A DNA stretch of 64,000 bases, from assembly GCA_036380715.1 (NCBI GenBank), contig DASVEF010000363.1, positions 1-64,000 of the forward strand, given 5' to 3'. The translations under genes were made by a program, and so were the position numbers. Below, piece by piece: positions 17,804 through 28,189 of the stretch. Positions within the stretch are counted from its first letter, which is position 1, and every line of letters starts with the position of its first letter. This DNA comes from UBA5704 sp036380715 (GTDB lineage: Bacteria > Acidobacteriota > Thermoanaerobaculia > Multivoradales > UBA5704). The notes under the pieces were generated by a model. That model was not told the origin of the DNA and made no database searches. It was given only the letters and a program-made list of their open reading frames with translations.

Positions 17804-18784
17804 ATGGACTACACACGACTCGGCCGCAGCGGCCTGAAGGTCTCCAGGATCTGCCTGGGGTGCATGAGCTACGGCAGTCCTCAGTGGCGCGACTGGATCT
17901 TGTCCGAGGAGGCTTCCCGGCCGTTCATCCAGAAAGCTCTGGAGATGGGGATCAACTTCTTCGACACGGCGGACATGTATTCGCTCGGGGCGAGTGAGGA
18001 GGTCGTCGGGCGCGCCCTGCGCGACTTCGCCTCGCGCGAGGAGGTGGTGATCGCCACGAAGGTCTTCTTCCCCATGAGCGAAAGGCCGAACGACCGCGGG
18101 CTCTCCAGGAAGCACATCTTCGCGGCGATCGACGCCTCTCTGCGGCGGCTGGGGACCGACTACGTGGACCTCTACCAGATCCACCGTTGGGACCCGGAGA
18201 CTCCGATCGAAGAGACCCTGGAGGCCCTCCATGACCTGGTGCGGATGGGCAAGGTCCGCTACATCGGAGCGTCCAGCATGTTCGCGTGGCAGCTCGCCAA
18301 GACGCTCTATCTCGCCGACCTCCACGGCTGGACCCGCTTCGTCTCCATGCAGAACCACTACAACCTCGTCTACCGGGAGGAGGAGCGGGAGATGATCCCG
18401 CTCTGCCGCGAGGAGGGGATCGGAGTCAATCCCTGGAGCCCTCTCGCCCGCGGGTTCCTGGCCGGCAAGCGCCGCCGCGGCGATGAGCAGGGGACCCGGC
18501 GCTCGCAGAGCGACTCCTTCGCCCACGAGATGTACTACCAGCCCGAGGACTACGACGTGGTCGACCGCGTGGTGGCCCTGGCCGAACGCCGCGGCGCCAA
18601 GCCTGCCCAGGTCGCTCTCGCCTGGCTCCTCCACCAGCCCGGCGTCGTCGCTCCCATCGTCGGCGCCACCCGTCTGGAGCACCTGGAGGACGCCGTCGCC
18701 GCCCTGGCGATCCAGCTCTCCGAGGAGGAGCGGAAGGAGCTCGAAGAGCCCTACCGCCCTCACCGGGTGCTGGGGCACGAGTAG
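17804..18784 (+). CDS. Aldo/keto reductase
   Basis: 326 aa from the ATG at 17804, which begins the usual MDYTRLGRSGLKVS start. It is a TIM-barrel NADPH-dependent oxidoreductase with catalytic residues in FFDTADMYSLGASEE (Asp, Tyr), IATKVFF (Lys) and YQIHRWD (His). The NADP-binding end contains PIVGATRLEHLEDAV. The group is closest to YajO/AKR11-type proteins that act on diverse aldehydes and ketones. It is monocistronic and divergent from the phosphatase operon. Confidence 0.92.
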   Translation: MDYTRLGRSGLKVSRICLGCMSYGSPQWRDWILSEEASRPFIQKALEMGINFFDTADMYSLGASEEVVGRALRDFASREEVVIATKVFFPMSERPNDRGLSRKHIFAAIDASLRRLGTDYVDLYQIHRWDPETPIEETLEALHDLVRMGKVRYIGASSMFAWQLAKTLYLADLHGWTRFVSMQNHYNLVYREEEREMIPLCREEGIGVNPWSPLARGFLAGKRRRGDEQGTRRSQSDSFAHEMYYQPEDYDVVDRVVALAERRGAKPAQVALAWLLHQPGVVAPIVGATRLEHLEDAVAALAIQLSEEERKELEEPYRPHRVLGHE

Positions 18785-18797
18785 TTCCCTTGCCGCC

Positions 18798-19709
18798 TCA
18801 GGCCGGCTGCCGGCCGCGCAGGATGTCGAGGATCTGCCGCCCGTCCGTGCCGACTCCCTGGAGGGTACGGGGCAGGGGGATGAGGTTCTCGAGGAGGACG
18901 AAGAGCGCAAGATAGATGTTGGCCCAGGCAAGCCTGTGGAGGAGGCCTCCCTCGGCTACCCAAAAAAGGAGCGCGAGCGCCGCGATCAGGATCACCAGAT
19001 TCACCGCTGGGCCGGCCGCGAGCACGGCGAGGTCTCTCCTCTTCGAGGGAAAGATCCGGGTGTAGAGGACCTGCCCTCCCAGCATGCTCCGCCAATCGCG
19101 GTTCGCGCCGAACTGGGGCCGATAGCCCGAAAGCTGAACGCGCAGAGGGCCGGCCACCAGGTGATGGGGTATGTACCGCGCCCGGTACGCCGCTACGAGA
19201 TGCCCGACTTCATGAGCGACGATGTGGAAGAGCCCCACGCCGAGGAAGATCGCCCAGTTCCAGGCGGAGGGGTCGGTCCGCCCATGGATCAGCCCGACCG
19301 CGATCCCATACCCGGCGAAGACCAGGAACACGGGGAAGGGCCGGAAGGTACGGCCGAGCCGGGGGCCGGCCCAGCGCCAGAATCTGGCGAGCCGATCAGG
19401 GCCCAGGAGCCCCACGAGCGTCAGGTTCAGCCCGAAAAGCGCGATCCCGGCTGGAAACGCCAGGGATGGAGCGAGGCTCCAGCCCTGGTCCAGGGTGGCG
19501 GCCAGAAAGAGCCCGCCCACGATTGCCCCGATCAGGCAGAAGAACAACCCGGCGAAGAGCGCGAGGACGCGGAAAAGCCCCTGGAGCCACGGCGAGCGAC
19601 GCTCCTGAGCCGGAGCGGCCGGCGGGGCGGGCGCCAGATCACGCCCTGTCTCCCTCCGCCACTGCTGGAAGTCCACGACCTTCTCGCCGCGTGAGGTCTC
19701 GCGTCCCAT
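18798..19709 (-). CDS. M50 / site-2-protease-like membrane metallopeptidase
   Basis: 303 aa, about seven hydrophobic segments. The zinc motif HEVGH (LGVGLFHIVAHEVGHLVAAY) lies within a membrane helix. The downstream third helix has LLENLIPLPRTLQGVGTDGRQIL, a variant of the NxxPxxxLDG motif in which a distal Asp would be the third ligand. The N-terminal ~40 residues are cytoplasmic and Pro/Arg-rich. M50 enzymes cleave substrates within the membrane, often anti-sigma factors; no anti-sigma gene is adjacent. Confidence 0.8.
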   Translation of the reverse strand: MGRETSRGEKVVDFQQWRRETGRDLAPAPPAAPAQERRSPWLQGLFRVLALFAGLFFCLIGAIVGGLFLAATLDQGWSLAPSLAFPAGIALFGLNLTLVGLLGPDRLARFWRWAGPRLGRTFRPFPVFLVFAGYGIAVGLIHGRTDPSAWNWAIFLGVGLFHIVAHEVGHLVAAYRARYIPHHLVAGPLRVQLSGYRPQFGANRDWRSMLGGQVLYTRIFPSKRRDLAVLAAGPAVNLVILIAALALLFWVAEGGLLHRLAWANIYLALFVLLENLIPLPRTLQGVGTDGRQILDILRGRQPA

Positions 19710-19747
19710 CAGAATATCCCGGGATATGAGAGATCAGGGTACCACGA

Positions 19748-20201
19748 CTAGTGGTCTGTCAAAGCAGATTAGGAGCGTCTTCTGCTGGGAGCGTCGGCAT
19801 CCTTGCCGGCTTTCTTACTAGAATTAACTTAAGGGAACCACGCCGCCGCTGTTACCCCCGGATCCCCGGAAAACAATGTGTCTGCCGCCTGGAACAATGT
19901 TTAGCGGCTTTCAACATTGTTCCAGCGCCACAAACATTGTTCTGGCGGCTTTGAACATTGTTGAACGGCGTTGAACATTGTTCCCGCGCGTTTCAACAAT
20001 GTTCTACGGCGTTTTTTGGCGGAAAAAGGGCCCGAAACAATGTTATAGCGCGCTTGCGGTCTGAGAAAGCCGATTCGAGGAGGTCAAAGGCCGGCCGGAG
20101 ACCTGAAACAGCCGATCCTTCGACGGATTCCGCAGATTTGCTCTGAAAGGGCGCTCCCAGCACGAAGCGATGCAGTCAATCTTGGATTGACAACGTACTA
20201 G
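19748..20201. mobile_element. MITE-like element with imperfect terminal inverted repeats flanked by CTAG
   Basis: Both ends sit at a CTAG. Reading inward, the left end has CTAGT-4-TGTCAA-3-AGATT-8-CTTCTGCTGGGAGCG. The right end on the opposite strand has the same blocks in the same order with spacings 4, 4, 10 and one extra base, so it is a ~50-bp imperfect TIR (19748-19793 and 20152-20201). There is no transposase frame. A TA/CTAG target is typical of IS630/Tc1-mariner elements, so a non-autonomous relative is the best guess. Short frames inside are not credible genes. This explains the 510-bp gene-free gap. Confidence 0.65.
19872..20044. repeat. Eight phased AACAWTGTT palindromes at ~20.5-bp spacing
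   Basis: AACA(A/T)TGTT starts at 19872 (last base altered), 19893, 19913, 19933, 19954, 19974, 19995 and 20036. Steps are 21, 20, 20, 21, 20, 21 and 41 bases, i.e. two helical turns with one position skipped. Spacers are GC-rich, often with GCGGC or GGCG. The array lies inside the MITE-like element. Confidence 0.9.
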
Positions 20202-20219
20202 ACGGGGGAGACCGGAAGA

Positions 20220-20807
20220 TCAGCTCTCGATCCGGCGGAAGACCAGCTCCTGCCCGGCCTGCGAGCCGGACAGACGGATGGTGTCCGGCTGCACCGTCAC
20301 CGACCACTGCCCGACCGCTCCGCCGACCGCCCGGATACAGGTGCCCGAGCCCTGCGTGGCCCCGGCGTACCCGCCCTGCGCCGGCCTGAGGTAGAGGTCG
20401 CAAGCGGCGTTCAGCTCGGCCGGGCTGAACTGGCCCACGTTCGGCGAGAGCTCCGTGATGGTGGCATCGAAATGAGGAATCAGCGTGACCAGCACGTCTC
20501 CGCCCTCGGTGTCGAGGCGGACGACTCCCTGCTCGCGGACATTCTGGCCGCCATTCCGCCCCGTCACCCTGGCGAAGAGCCTGTACCCCTCGGCCCCCAC
20601 CGTTTTCCCGAGCGACCCGATGTCGAGACGGAGGTCCGTGCCTTCCGCCTGGTAGCTCCCTGTCAGCATCGAAGCGAGCCGCACCTCGGGCGTGCCACCC
20701 GATCCCCGCGACGAGCCTCCTCCCGCGCAGCCGCCCCAGAGGGCCAAGCCGGTGGCGACGGCGAACAGAAAATAGAGGGAACGCCTGGAAGCTCTGAAGC
20801 TGTGCAT
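20220..20807 (-). CDS. Lipoprotein of unknown function
   Basis: 195 aa. GGAGGT precedes the ATG. A basic N-terminus and hydrophobic segment end in the lipobox ALWGGC near residue 27, followed by a Gly/Ser-rich tether. The mature part is beta-rich: LTGSYQAEGTDLRLDIGSLG, LFARVTGRNGGQNVREQG, ACDLYLRPAQGGYAG, GQWSVTVQPDTIRLSG. No family was recognised with certainty. It should be lipid-anchored at the periplasmic face of a membrane. Confidence 0.72.
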   Translation of the reverse strand: MHSFRASRRSLYFLFAVATGLALWGGCAGGGSSRGSGGTPEVRLASMLTGSYQAEGTDLRLDIGSLGKTVGAEGYRLFARVTGRNGGQNVREQGVVRLDTEGGDVLVTLIPHFDATITELSPNVGQFSPAELNAACDLYLRPAQGGYAGATQGSGTCIRAVGGAVGQWSVTVQPDTIRLSGSQAGQELVFRRIES

Positions 20808-20849
20808 GCAGCACCTCCAAGCAGACGAAGTGCTGCGAAAAGCATTCCA

Positions 20850-21200
20850 TCAGCAGCAGGTGATGCCGGCTCTGCAACTCCCCCCGGGTCCGCAGTCGGC
20901 GTCCGTCTTACAGGGATGCCCGCAACTGCACCGGCAGGTGCGCGCCCGGACCGGACTGGCCATGAATTCCGGCTCCGGGCTCTGCGCCAGAGCGGCCGGG
21001 CAGACCTCACCCTTCGCGGCAGAGGGCTCCAGCAGACTGAGCTCGATCCCGCACCCGTCCTGCACGGGAGCCGGGACCGCGGCCGCCGTCGGGACGGAGC
21101 CGAGAACCGTCTCTCCGGCGAAGAGCGGCGTATTGCTCAGCGCGATTCCGAGAGCCAGCACCAGGATTGAGAATCCGAACAGTCTCTTGCTCGCGACCAT
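20850..21200 (-). CDS. Small exported Cys-rich protein
   Basis: 116 aa from the ATG at 21200, with AAGGAGG 8 bases upstream; longer in-frame starts lack a site. A signal peptide (FGFSILVLALGIALSNTPLFAG) is followed by a low-complexity middle and a disulfide-rich tail: CRCSCGHPCKTDADCGPGG then SCRAGITCC. Eight Cys fall in the last 28 residues, plus two earlier in the mature part. The knotted tail resembles exported toxin-like or protease-inhibitor-like domains, but no family is assigned. It lies downstream of recT, beyond a terminator. Confidence 0.68.
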   Translation of the reverse strand: MVASKRLFGFSILVLALGIALSNTPLFAGETVLGSVPTAAAVPAPVQDGCGIELSLLEPSAAKGEVCPAALAQSPEPEFMASPVRARTCRCSCGHPCKTDADCGPGGSCRAGITCC

Positions 21201-21291
21201 GATTTTCCTCCTTCTGTGAAAGAGCCTTCTCTTAGAGAGGTGCCCGACGGTCGAGGCCGCGAGCCGAAGCGCAATCGTGCCGCGAAGCCTA

Positions 21292-21327
21292 CAAACAAAA
21301 ACCGCTGACGCTCCGGACACCCAGCGG
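21292..21327 (-). terminator. Rho-independent terminator of the recT operon
   Basis: On the minus strand CCGCTG (21322-21327) pairs with CAGCGG (21302-21307) around a 14-nt loop, followed by TTTTTGTTT. It starts 7 bases after the recT stop. Confidence 0.7.
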
Positions 21328-21333
21328 CAACGG

Positions 21334-22194
21334 TTATTCAGAGGCGGCGAAGGCGTCCAGGCGGGAGGCCACGGGCTGCGGAGGAGCCTCGACGGGGATC
21401 TCTTCGAGGTCCGCGAAGTCGACCACGAGGTCGCCGAGATCGTCGAGCGCGGCGTGCCGTCCAGATTCGTACATCTCGGTCAGGGCAGCCGCTTTCTGTA
21501 CGCTCAGCGGCAGGTACTTGGCGATTCTCCGGATCACCGTCTTCTTTCCCATCTCGGCGTAGGCCGTGTCCCAGGGGGTCTCGTCGACCCGCCCTTCCTG
21601 AAATGCCCGCCAGCTTTCGCTGCGCTCGCGGACGGCGTCCACCTCGGCGCGGGACATCACGTCGAAGTGATGGCCGCCGTTGCGGAACTTGGCATAGGCG
21701 TAGAAGTGGGCGATCTCGCCGCGGTCTTCCGCCGCGGGCACGTGCTCCAGCCGCTCCCGCAGGCCGTAGGAGTACTTGAACTTGTCGTTCGCATGGACCG
21801 CTTGCGCGTTGAGCGAAAGGATCTCGCCGCTGTTGCGGGCGAGGGTGATGAGCCCCCGGTAGCCGGGGACGAGCTGCACCTTGCCCCGCGACGGGACGAG
21901 GTAGGCCTGGCCCAGGACGCCGTCGGGCTCCAGCCCGAGCTGGGCGCAGGTCAGGACCGCCCGGTAGAGGCTCGCCCGGTCGCACTCCAGCAAGGCCGGC
22001 GTGCTCTGGAGGACGGTCACCACGACGCGCAGCAGGCGGTCCACACCCAGGTGCCCGGGCAGAGCCAGGGCGAGGCGCGGCTTCATCAGCTCCAGGGCGT
22101 GGCGGACGACGTCGAGGTCTCCGGACTTCTGCTCGCCGGCTCCGCCGGAAGCTTGCGGGAGGGCCTCGGCCTCGAGGATCGTCGCGGCCGTCAC
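21334..22194 (-). CDS. recT: RecT-family single-strand annealing protein
   Basis: 286 aa. RecT/Redbeta-family core: LLRVVVTVLQSTPALLECDRASLYRAVLTCAQLGLEPDG, i.e. the typical CAQLGLEPDG, then VQLVPGYRGLITLARNSG, KFKYSYGL, GGHHFDVMSRAEVDAVRER and PWDTAYAEMGKKTVIRRIAKYLPLS. It anneals complementary single strands in homologous recombination. Its ATG overlaps the YqaJ gene stop by 4 bases, the usual exonuclease-annealase pairing of phages. No phage structural genes are nearby. Confidence 0.93.
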   Translation of the reverse strand: MTAATILEAEALPQASGGAGEQKSGDLDVVRHALELMKPRLALALPGHLGVDRLLRVVVTVLQSTPALLECDRASLYRAVLTCAQLGLEPDGVLGQAYLVPSRGKVQLVPGYRGLITLARNSGEILSLNAQAVHANDKFKYSYGLRERLEHVPAAEDRGEIAHFYAYAKFRNGGHHFDVMSRAEVDAVRERSESWRAFQEGRVDETPWDTAYAEMGKKTVIRRIAKYLPLSVQKAAALTEMYESGRHAALDDLGDLVVDFADLEEIPVEAPPQPVASRLDAFAASE

Positions 22195-23099
22195 GACCGG
22201 CTCTCCACGCGGGCGGACCGGGCCATGACCCGGAAGTCGCGGTAGGGCCTGCGGCTGTACGCGACGTCGCCGCCCGGGCGTTCCGGGGCCAGGATCTTGA
22301 AGCCGTCGCAGAAGGCGGTTTCGGTGTCGCGGATAATCGACAGGATCTCCGCCTTGGCCGCCCTCTTCCGCTTCTCGGCCGCGGTCTCGTCACCGCGGGC
22401 GAGCTCGTAGGCGGCGCACAGCGCTTCGAGGCGGCGGTCGCCGCGCAGATCTCTCACGCTGCCGCGGCGGGGCTTGCCGTAGAGCGCCTCCAGGGCCGGG
22501 AGGTCGCGGTCGAAATCGGGCGCGGGCGGCCGGTCCTCTTCGATCGATTCCCAGAAATCGGCCACGGCATGCTCGATGCGGGCGATGGCCCCGGGGTGGC
22601 GCGGGTACTCGAAGACCTTCGGGGAGTTGCCGCCGATCAGGACGCCGAGGGCGGCCCACGGCCGGTTCGGCAGGCAGGCGAGCTGGTGCTGCACCTGCAG
22701 CTCGAAGCGCAGGGGAGGCAGGCCGTCCGGCCAGCTCCGCGCGATCATCCAGTCGACGTTCTTGATCTCCAGGGGAGCCGGGCCGCGAGGGTGGCCGTAG
22801 ATCTCGAAGTCGAGGCTCGCGCCCATGCCGCGGACCGCCGGATGCTCGACGTAGCGCCGGACTTTGCGGATCTTCCACCCTTTCAGCCCGGCGATCCCCT
22901 GGGCGATGGCCGGCTCGAGGACGGTCCCCCAGAAGACGCGCTGGTTGTCCGAGGGGTCCGGCTCCGGGATGTTGCCGGCCTTCTGGTGCCAGAGCTCGAA
23001 CAGGGTACGGCGCTCGTCGAGACCGAACAGGGCGGCGACCTCGGAGCTCCCGATGAATTTCCTGCGGACGCCGACGCGTTCCGCGGCGAGGGCGGACAT
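22191..23099 (-). CDS. YqaJ-type (lambda-exonuclease-like) nuclease
   Basis: 302 aa from the ATG at 23099, preceded by GGAAGGAG. PD-(D/E)XK motifs of YqaJ viral recombinases: FIGSSEVAALFG near the N-terminus, TLFELWHQKAGN, FWGTVLEPAIAQG, GASLDFEIYG (Asp), PLEIKNVDW (E-x-K) and ELQVQHQLACL. It should degrade one strand of linear DNA 5' to 3' and hand the remaining strand to RecT. It is encoded directly downstream of an ATP-dependent ligase on the same strand. Confidence 0.9.
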   Translation of the reverse strand: MSALAAERVGVRRKFIGSSEVAALFGLDERRTLFELWHQKAGNIPEPDPSDNQRVFWGTVLEPAIAQGIAGLKGWKIRKVRRYVEHPAVRGMGASLDFEIYGHPRGPAPLEIKNVDWMIARSWPDGLPPLRFELQVQHQLACLPNRPWAALGVLIGGNSPKVFEYPRHPGAIARIEHAVADFWESIEEDRPPAPDFDRDLPALEALYGKPRRGSVRDLRGDRRLEALCAAYELARGDETAAEKRKRAAKAEILSIIRDTETAFCDGFKILAPERPGGDVAYSRRPYRDFRVMARSARVESRS

Positions 23100-23209
23100 G
23101 ACCTGAGACTCCTTCCTGCGTTGCTCTCCCGCGCTCTTCCCGCACGGGCACAACAGGAAAACACCGGAAAGAGGCGAAGAATTTCTTGGATGCGGAACGG
23201 GAGAGGGGC

Positions 23210-24751
23210 TCAACGCGCGGCGTGGCCCGCCTGGAAGATCCTGCGGACGGTCTCGATCGTGTCCGCTTCGACGGCGGTCTTGTCGTCGCGGTAGCGCTTG
23301 ACGCGGGCGAAGCGGAGGGCCATGCCGGCCGGATACTGCGGGCTCTCCTGGACGTCGCTGAAGGCGATCTCGACGACGATCTCGGGCCGCAAGTAGACCG
23401 TCCAGCCGTCGGTGCTCAGGGCGATCTCCTGGAATTTCTTCGTCTGCCAGGCGAGCATCTCGTCGGTCAGCCCCTTGAAGGTCTTGCCGAGCATGACGAA
23501 GGCGCCGTTCTCGGGATCGCGGGCGCCGAGGTGGAGGTTGGAGAGCCGGCCTTGACGCCGGCCGTGCCCCCATTCGGCGGCGAGGATGACCAAGTCCAGG
23601 GTGTGCGCGGGCTTGATCTTGAGCCAGGAGAAGCCGCGCTTCCCCGCCTCGTAGGGGGCGGCGGTCGCCTTGGCCATGATCCCTTCGTGGCCGCGGCGCA
23701 GGGCCTGCTCGAAGAAGCCGTCGGCCTCTTCGGCGTCGGCGGTGACCAGGCGCGGCACGGCGAGGCCCGGGGCCGCGCCTTCGAGCGCTGCGAAGCGCTC
23801 GCCCGCGGGACGGTCGATCAGGTCGTCGCCGTCGACGTGCAGGAGGTCGAAGAAGAAGGGGGTCAGGGGGAGCTCGCCGCGCAGACGGGGGACGTCGAGC
23901 TTGCGGCCGAAGCGGCGCATGGTGACCTGGAAGGGATGCGGCGCGCCGTCCGGCCGCAGGGCGATGACCTCGCCGTCGAGGAGGATCTGGCGCGCGGGCA
24001 GGGCCTGGACGGCCTCGACGAGCTCGGGCACGGCGTGGGTGACCTCGTTGCCGCGGCGGGAGTAGACCCGCACGTCGTCCTCCGCCTTGTGGACCTGGAC
24101 GCGGGCGCCGTCGAGCTTGAATTCGAGAGCCGCCTCGCCCAGCCGTTCAAGGGCCTCGGAGGCGTCGCCCGCGGTCTGGGCGAGCATGGGCTGGAGAGGG
24201 CGGAAGAGCTGGAGGTGGAAGCGGGAGAGCCCCGGCCGCCCCTCGGTGAGGACGGCCCGCGCCACGGCCGGCAGCTCACCAGCCAGCATCAGCGCCCGGC
24301 GCACCTCGTCGGCCGGGACCTCCGCCGCCGCGGCGAGCGCGTCGGCCATCAATCCGGCGAGAGCCCCCTGCCGCAGCTCGCCGAAGATCAGACGGACGAG
24401 GAAGTCCTGCTCGTCGCGAGTGCCTCGGGCGAGAAGGCCGGAGAGCAGGCGCGCCCGCTCAGCCGTGGAGCCGGCGCCGGTCGTCCCGGCGATCCGCTCG
24501 AACTCGGCATCGACCTCGCCGAGAGTCAGGGAGGGCTCGGGAGTCGCCGATTCCGGGAAGGCATTGCGCACGGCCGCACCGCCGAGGCCGATCCGCCCCT
24601 GTCGCAGGTGGCCCGAAAGGAAGGCCGCGGCGGTGTCGATCTCCTCCGGGTGGAGCCGCCGCAGGAGATCCGCGAGCGCGCCGGTCTTCTCGGAGCGGGA
24701 GCGGGTCTCGGCAACGCGGCGGGAGGTGGCGACGAGGTCGGCGAGGCGCAT
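23210..24751 (-). CDS. ATP-dependent DNA ligase (LigB/LigI type)
   Basis: 513 aa from MRLADLVATS at 24751; a longer frame to 24802 precedes the family start. An N-terminal DNA-binding domain leads to the adenylation domain with motif I FKLDGARVQVH (nucleophilic Lys near residue 212), YSRRGNEVT, LDGEVIAL, FFFDLLHVDG, GHEGIMAKA and SWLKIKP. An OB fold follows (LRPEIVVEIAFSDVQ). It seals nicks in duplex DNA. This is a second ATP ligase in the window besides LigD, placed 110 bases upstream of the YqaJ-RecT pair. Confidence 0.92.
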   Translation of the reverse strand: MRLADLVATSRRVAETRSRSEKTGALADLLRRLHPEEIDTAAAFLSGHLRQGRIGLGGAAVRNAFPESATPEPSLTLGEVDAEFERIAGTTGAGSTAERARLLSGLLARGTRDEQDFLVRLIFGELRQGALAGLMADALAAAAEVPADEVRRALMLAGELPAVARAVLTEGRPGLSRFHLQLFRPLQPMLAQTAGDASEALERLGEAALEFKLDGARVQVHKAEDDVRVYSRRGNEVTHAVPELVEAVQALPARQILLDGEVIALRPDGAPHPFQVTMRRFGRKLDVPRLRGELPLTPFFFDLLHVDGDDLIDRPAGERFAALEGAAPGLAVPRLVTADAEEADGFFEQALRRGHEGIMAKATAAPYEAGKRGFSWLKIKPAHTLDLVILAAEWGHGRRQGRLSNLHLGARDPENGAFVMLGKTFKGLTDEMLAWQTKKFQEIALSTDGWTVYLRPEIVVEIAFSDVQESPQYPAGMALRFARVKRYRDDKTAVEADTIETVRRIFQAGHAAR

Positions 24752-24844
24752 GAAGGGGATGGTAGCGCCAACCGAACTCGAGGTCGCGTTTTGCGGCCTC
24801 AAGAGGTGATCGCAAATGCGACCACCTCTCCAAAGGTCAGGGGA

Positions 24845-25447
24845 TCAGAAAGGGCGCCGGGCCAGGGCGGCCTGGACGTGGGCGGGGCGGTCGTCGCCGG
24901 TCAGGCGCGGGGTCGGCCGGGTTCCGTCGGCCATCTTGGGCTGAACATGCATGACCGACATGGCGGCCCGCAGCCCCATCCTCTCCGCCTCGGCTTCCAT
25001 GTTGGGATCCTGGACCACCGCCACGCCGGAGCCGAAGGGGTTGCGCACCCGGCCGGCCCGCTGCTGCACCACGTGAGTCAGCTCATGGCCGAGGAGCTGC
25101 TGCCCCTGGGGCGTGCTGGGGTTGTACAGGCCGGGGGCGAAGAAGATGTTCGAGCCGTGGGTGAAGGCCAGGGCGCCGATCGAGGACGCCTCGGAGCCGA
25201 CGTGGATGCGGACGTCCGAGAAGGACGTGCCGAAGAAGGCTTCCATCTTCTGCTGCACCGGCTCGGGGAGCGGCTGCCCGCCTCCCCGGCCCAGGTTGAA
25301 GGTCGGCGGGAGCTGGAAGCTGTCGCCGTGGCCGGACGCCTGGACGATGAGTGGCCGGCGGCCTGGGAAGGCGCCCTGGATCACCTGGGAGCGGGCGGAA
25401 TTGCGCATGGGGCTGGGACGGTTGGTTAGAGGTGTATTGGGTGTCAT
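24845..25447 (-). CDS. DUF4157 (eCIS core domain) putative zinc-metalloprotease-like protein
   Basis: About 200 aa from the ATG at 25447; a GTG at 25507 is an alternative and neither has a good ribosome site. DUF4157 hallmarks: LPEPVQQKMEAFFGTSFSDVRIHVG, ALAFTHGSNIFFAPG and QLLGHELTHVVQQRAGRV with the HExxH zinc motif. The domain is common in proteins tied to extracellular contractile injection systems and their effectors. The gene stands alone: no sheath, tube or baseplate genes are present. The C-terminal tail (HVQPKMADGTRPTPRL) is disordered. Confidence 0.85.
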   Translation of the reverse strand: MTPNTPLTNRPSPMRNSARSQVIQGAFPGRRPLIVQASGHGDSFQLPPTFNLGRGGGQPLPEPVQQKMEAFFGTSFSDVRIHVGSEASSIGALAFTHGSNIFFAPGLYNPSTPQGQQLLGHELTHVVQQRAGRVRNPFGSGVAVVQDPNMEAEAERMGLRAAMSVMHVQPKMADGTRPTPRLTGDDRPAHVQAALARRPF

Positions 25448-25577
25448 GGCCTCATCGAGAGGGTCGATCCCAAAAAGTTCCCTCGGTTGGCCTTTCCAGT
25501 ATCGCACGAAACGTCCGGTAAGGGAACAGGGGGCTGGTTGCCTCCCGTCCCCGGATCGGTTCTACTTAGAAAGAGAT

Positions 25578-25909
25578 ATGCCCCGCCCCCGTCTGGACAC
25601 GGAGCGTGACGCCGGCCTCGCCGTCGAGGAGCGCAAGAAGACGCGCCGCCCGCGGCGCTGGAAGGTGCTGATCTTCAACGACGACTTCACGACGATGGAC
25701 TTCGTCGTGTACGTCCTGATGAAGCACTTCCGCAAGGCGCCCGCCGAGGCCACGCACGTCATGCTCCAGGTGCACCACAACGGGGTCGGGGTCGCGGGGG
25801 TCTATCCCAAGGACGTGGCCGAGACGAAAGTCGCCGAGGTCATGGCCGAGGCCCGGGCCCACGAGATGCCTCTGAAGCTCGAGGCCCACCCCGCGGAGGA
25901 CGGAGACGA

Positions 25910-25913
<4 letters not shown>
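25578..25913 (+). CDS. clpS: ClpS adaptor for N-end-rule degradation
   Basis: 111 aa. The core is WKVLIFNDDFTTMDFVVYVL (the N-D pair that holds the N-degron), AEATHVMLQVHHNGVGVAGVY and VAETKVAEVMAEARAHEMPL. It delivers proteins with destabilising N-termini to ClpA. The start at 25578 gives the normal short charged N-terminal arm; the longer frame upstream is antisense to DUF4157. ATGA overlap couples it to clpA. Confidence 0.95.
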
Positions 25914-28165
<2,252 letters not shown>

Positions 28166-28189
28166 GGGCGCACGGGGCGGACCGCCGTC

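Noticed and set aside
19751..20146. Two short plus-strand frames (67 and 62 aa) in the MITE region
   Set aside because: They have no ribosome site, and the translations just follow the AACAWTGTT array and its spacers.
25113..25577. N-terminal extension of ClpS
   Set aside because: The extra 155 residues are antisense to DUF4157 and absent from the ClpS family.
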